This document shows, piece after piece, positions 63,612 through 64,000 of a stretch of 64,000 nucleotides of DNA. This DNA comes from JAEUJM01 sp041908445 (GTDB taxonomy: Bacteria > Actinomycetota > Acidimicrobiia > Acidimicrobiales > DATDAH01): assembly GCA_041908445.1 (NCBI GenBank), contig JAYRFK010000037.1, positions 39,140-103,139 of the forward strand, written 5' to 3'. Below the pieces are notes generated by a model. The model worked only from the letters and a program-made list of their open reading frames with translations, was not told the DNA's origin and did not search any database. Both the position numbers and the translations under genes were made by a program. Each line of letters opens with the position of its first letter. Positions within the stretch are counted from its first letter, which is position 1.

Positions 63612-63791
63612 GTGGACCCTTGGGAGTCGCTGCGGTGGGTCGAGGCGGCGGGGTGCGCTCCACCGCCGTGGGTCGCTCGGGTGGACGCGCACAAGCGTTG
63701 CTACCGGGTGGCGATCCGGCCGGAGGACTGGTGCTCGGCGTGTGTGGCAACGGTGACGTTGGCCGCGGCGTACGTGGAGGCGGAGCGGTGA
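63612..63791 (+). CDS. Small protein upstream of and coupled to the integrase
   Basis: Protein of 59 residues starting at GTG 63612: DPWESLRWVEAAGCAPPPWV, then RCYRVAIRPEDWCSACVATV and a helical end. Four Cys, two in CSAC, suggest a small zinc-binding protein. No family is recognised. Its TGA overlaps the integrase GTG (GTGA, 63788-63791), which indicates co-expression. The start is uncertain; GTG 63549 would add 21 residues of low complexity. Confidence 0.5.
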   Translation: MDPWESLRWVEAAGCAPPPWVARVDAHKRCYRVAIRPEDWCSACVATVTLAAAYVEAER

Positions 63792-64000
63792 CGGTGCGCG
63801 AGGACGTCCACCCGGCGAACCTGGCGCTCATCGACCGCTTCGAGGTGTGGGAGCACAAACGCAACCTCGCTGAGAAGACGATTCAGGGCCGGCGCATGCG
63901 GTTGCAGTCGCTGGCGCACCACCTGGGGCGGTCGCTGCTCGAGGCCACCGCGGACGACGTCGACGCGTGGCTACACACGCGCAACGCGCCGACCGGGCTC
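63788..64000 (+). CDS. Tyrosine recombinase/integrase, N-terminal part (continues beyond window)
   Basis: The 71 visible residues form a SAM-like core-binding domain: LALIDRFEVWEHKRNLAEKT, RRMRLQSLAHHLGRSLLEAT and ADDVDAWLHTR. This pattern is typical of phage and ICE integrases and XerC/D-like recombinases. The catalytic domain (RHRY residues) lies past the right edge, so activity cannot be judged. It is coupled to the preceding small gene and lies near the broken tRNA-Met, which supports a site-specific integration role. Confidence 0.75.
   Translation, partial: MTVREDVHPANLALIDRFEVWEHKRNLAEKTIQGRRMRLQSLAHHLGRSLLEATADDVDAWLHTRNAPTGL

Overview
The window is GC-rich, gene-dense actinobacterial chromosome. 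Gene content and order (class II DAHP synthase, F420-dependent luciferase-like oxidoreductase, BldD homologue, FolP2-type dihydropteroate synthase, PhoH-YbeY-CBS-Era, GlyS, PpdK, DnaG, RpoD), the many GTG starts and the tryptophan-rich 'GKWYPP' membrane proteins suggest the class Acidimicrobiia, near Iamia. This placement is inferred from gene content, without any search. Coding density is very high and no stretch of more than 300 bases lacks a gene.

Layout. 1-3287: a sulfite/nitrite reductase (cut by the left edge) with two IscR/Rrf2-like operators, then aroG behind a group 2 sigma factor that has an ECF-type promoter. 3321-9757: a Wzz/GT-C fusion, nadD, an LCP-like protein, rsfS, a PhyH-type dioxygenase and an aldo/keto reductase. 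9791-13538: a strong terminator, tRNA-Ala(GGC), leuS and an F420 enzyme. 13602-20593: a branched-chain-amino-acid-type ABC system compressed into three polypeptides: LivH-LivM, MFS-LivF-LivG and an anchored LivK. 20632-28722: PAC2, an APH-fold kinase, thioredoxin-TPR, comEA, comEC, folP2, holA and rpsT. 28831-37284: lepA, photolyase, a Wzc-like kinase, hrcA, dnaJ, rsmE and bldD. 37375-42717: hemW and a polyamine-type ABC operon. 42833-50369: a small HTH protein, phoH, ybeY, a CNNM/CBS protein, era, dinG, uppS and recO. 50406-53988: small membrane proteins (two DUF4190-like, TM2, two RDD). 54096-62310: glyS, a methyltransferase, ppdK, dnaG, a 33-codon ORF, rpoD and a YtxH-like protein. 62364-64000: an HTH protein with a possible LAGLIDADG-like domain, whose stop codon lies inside tRNA-Asn, a tRNA-Met cut in its anticodon loop, two small cargo genes and the start of a tyrosine integrase. 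This last part looks like the edge of an integrated element.

Expression. A TAnnnT hexamer ends 6-8 bases before the start codon of many first-in-operon genes that lack a Shine-Dalgarno sequence, which points to widespread leaderless mRNAs. Downstream genes are usually coupled by ATGA/GTGA overlaps or carry an AGGAG-type site. Convergent pairs are separated by perfect hairpins or overlap at their 3' ends.

Most unusual items: the MFS-LivF-LivG triple fusion with its fused permease; the integrated-element edge at the broken tRNA-Met; the doubly overlapping 33-codon ORF between dnaG and rpoD; the paired Rrf2-like operators; and the Wzz/GT-C fusion.
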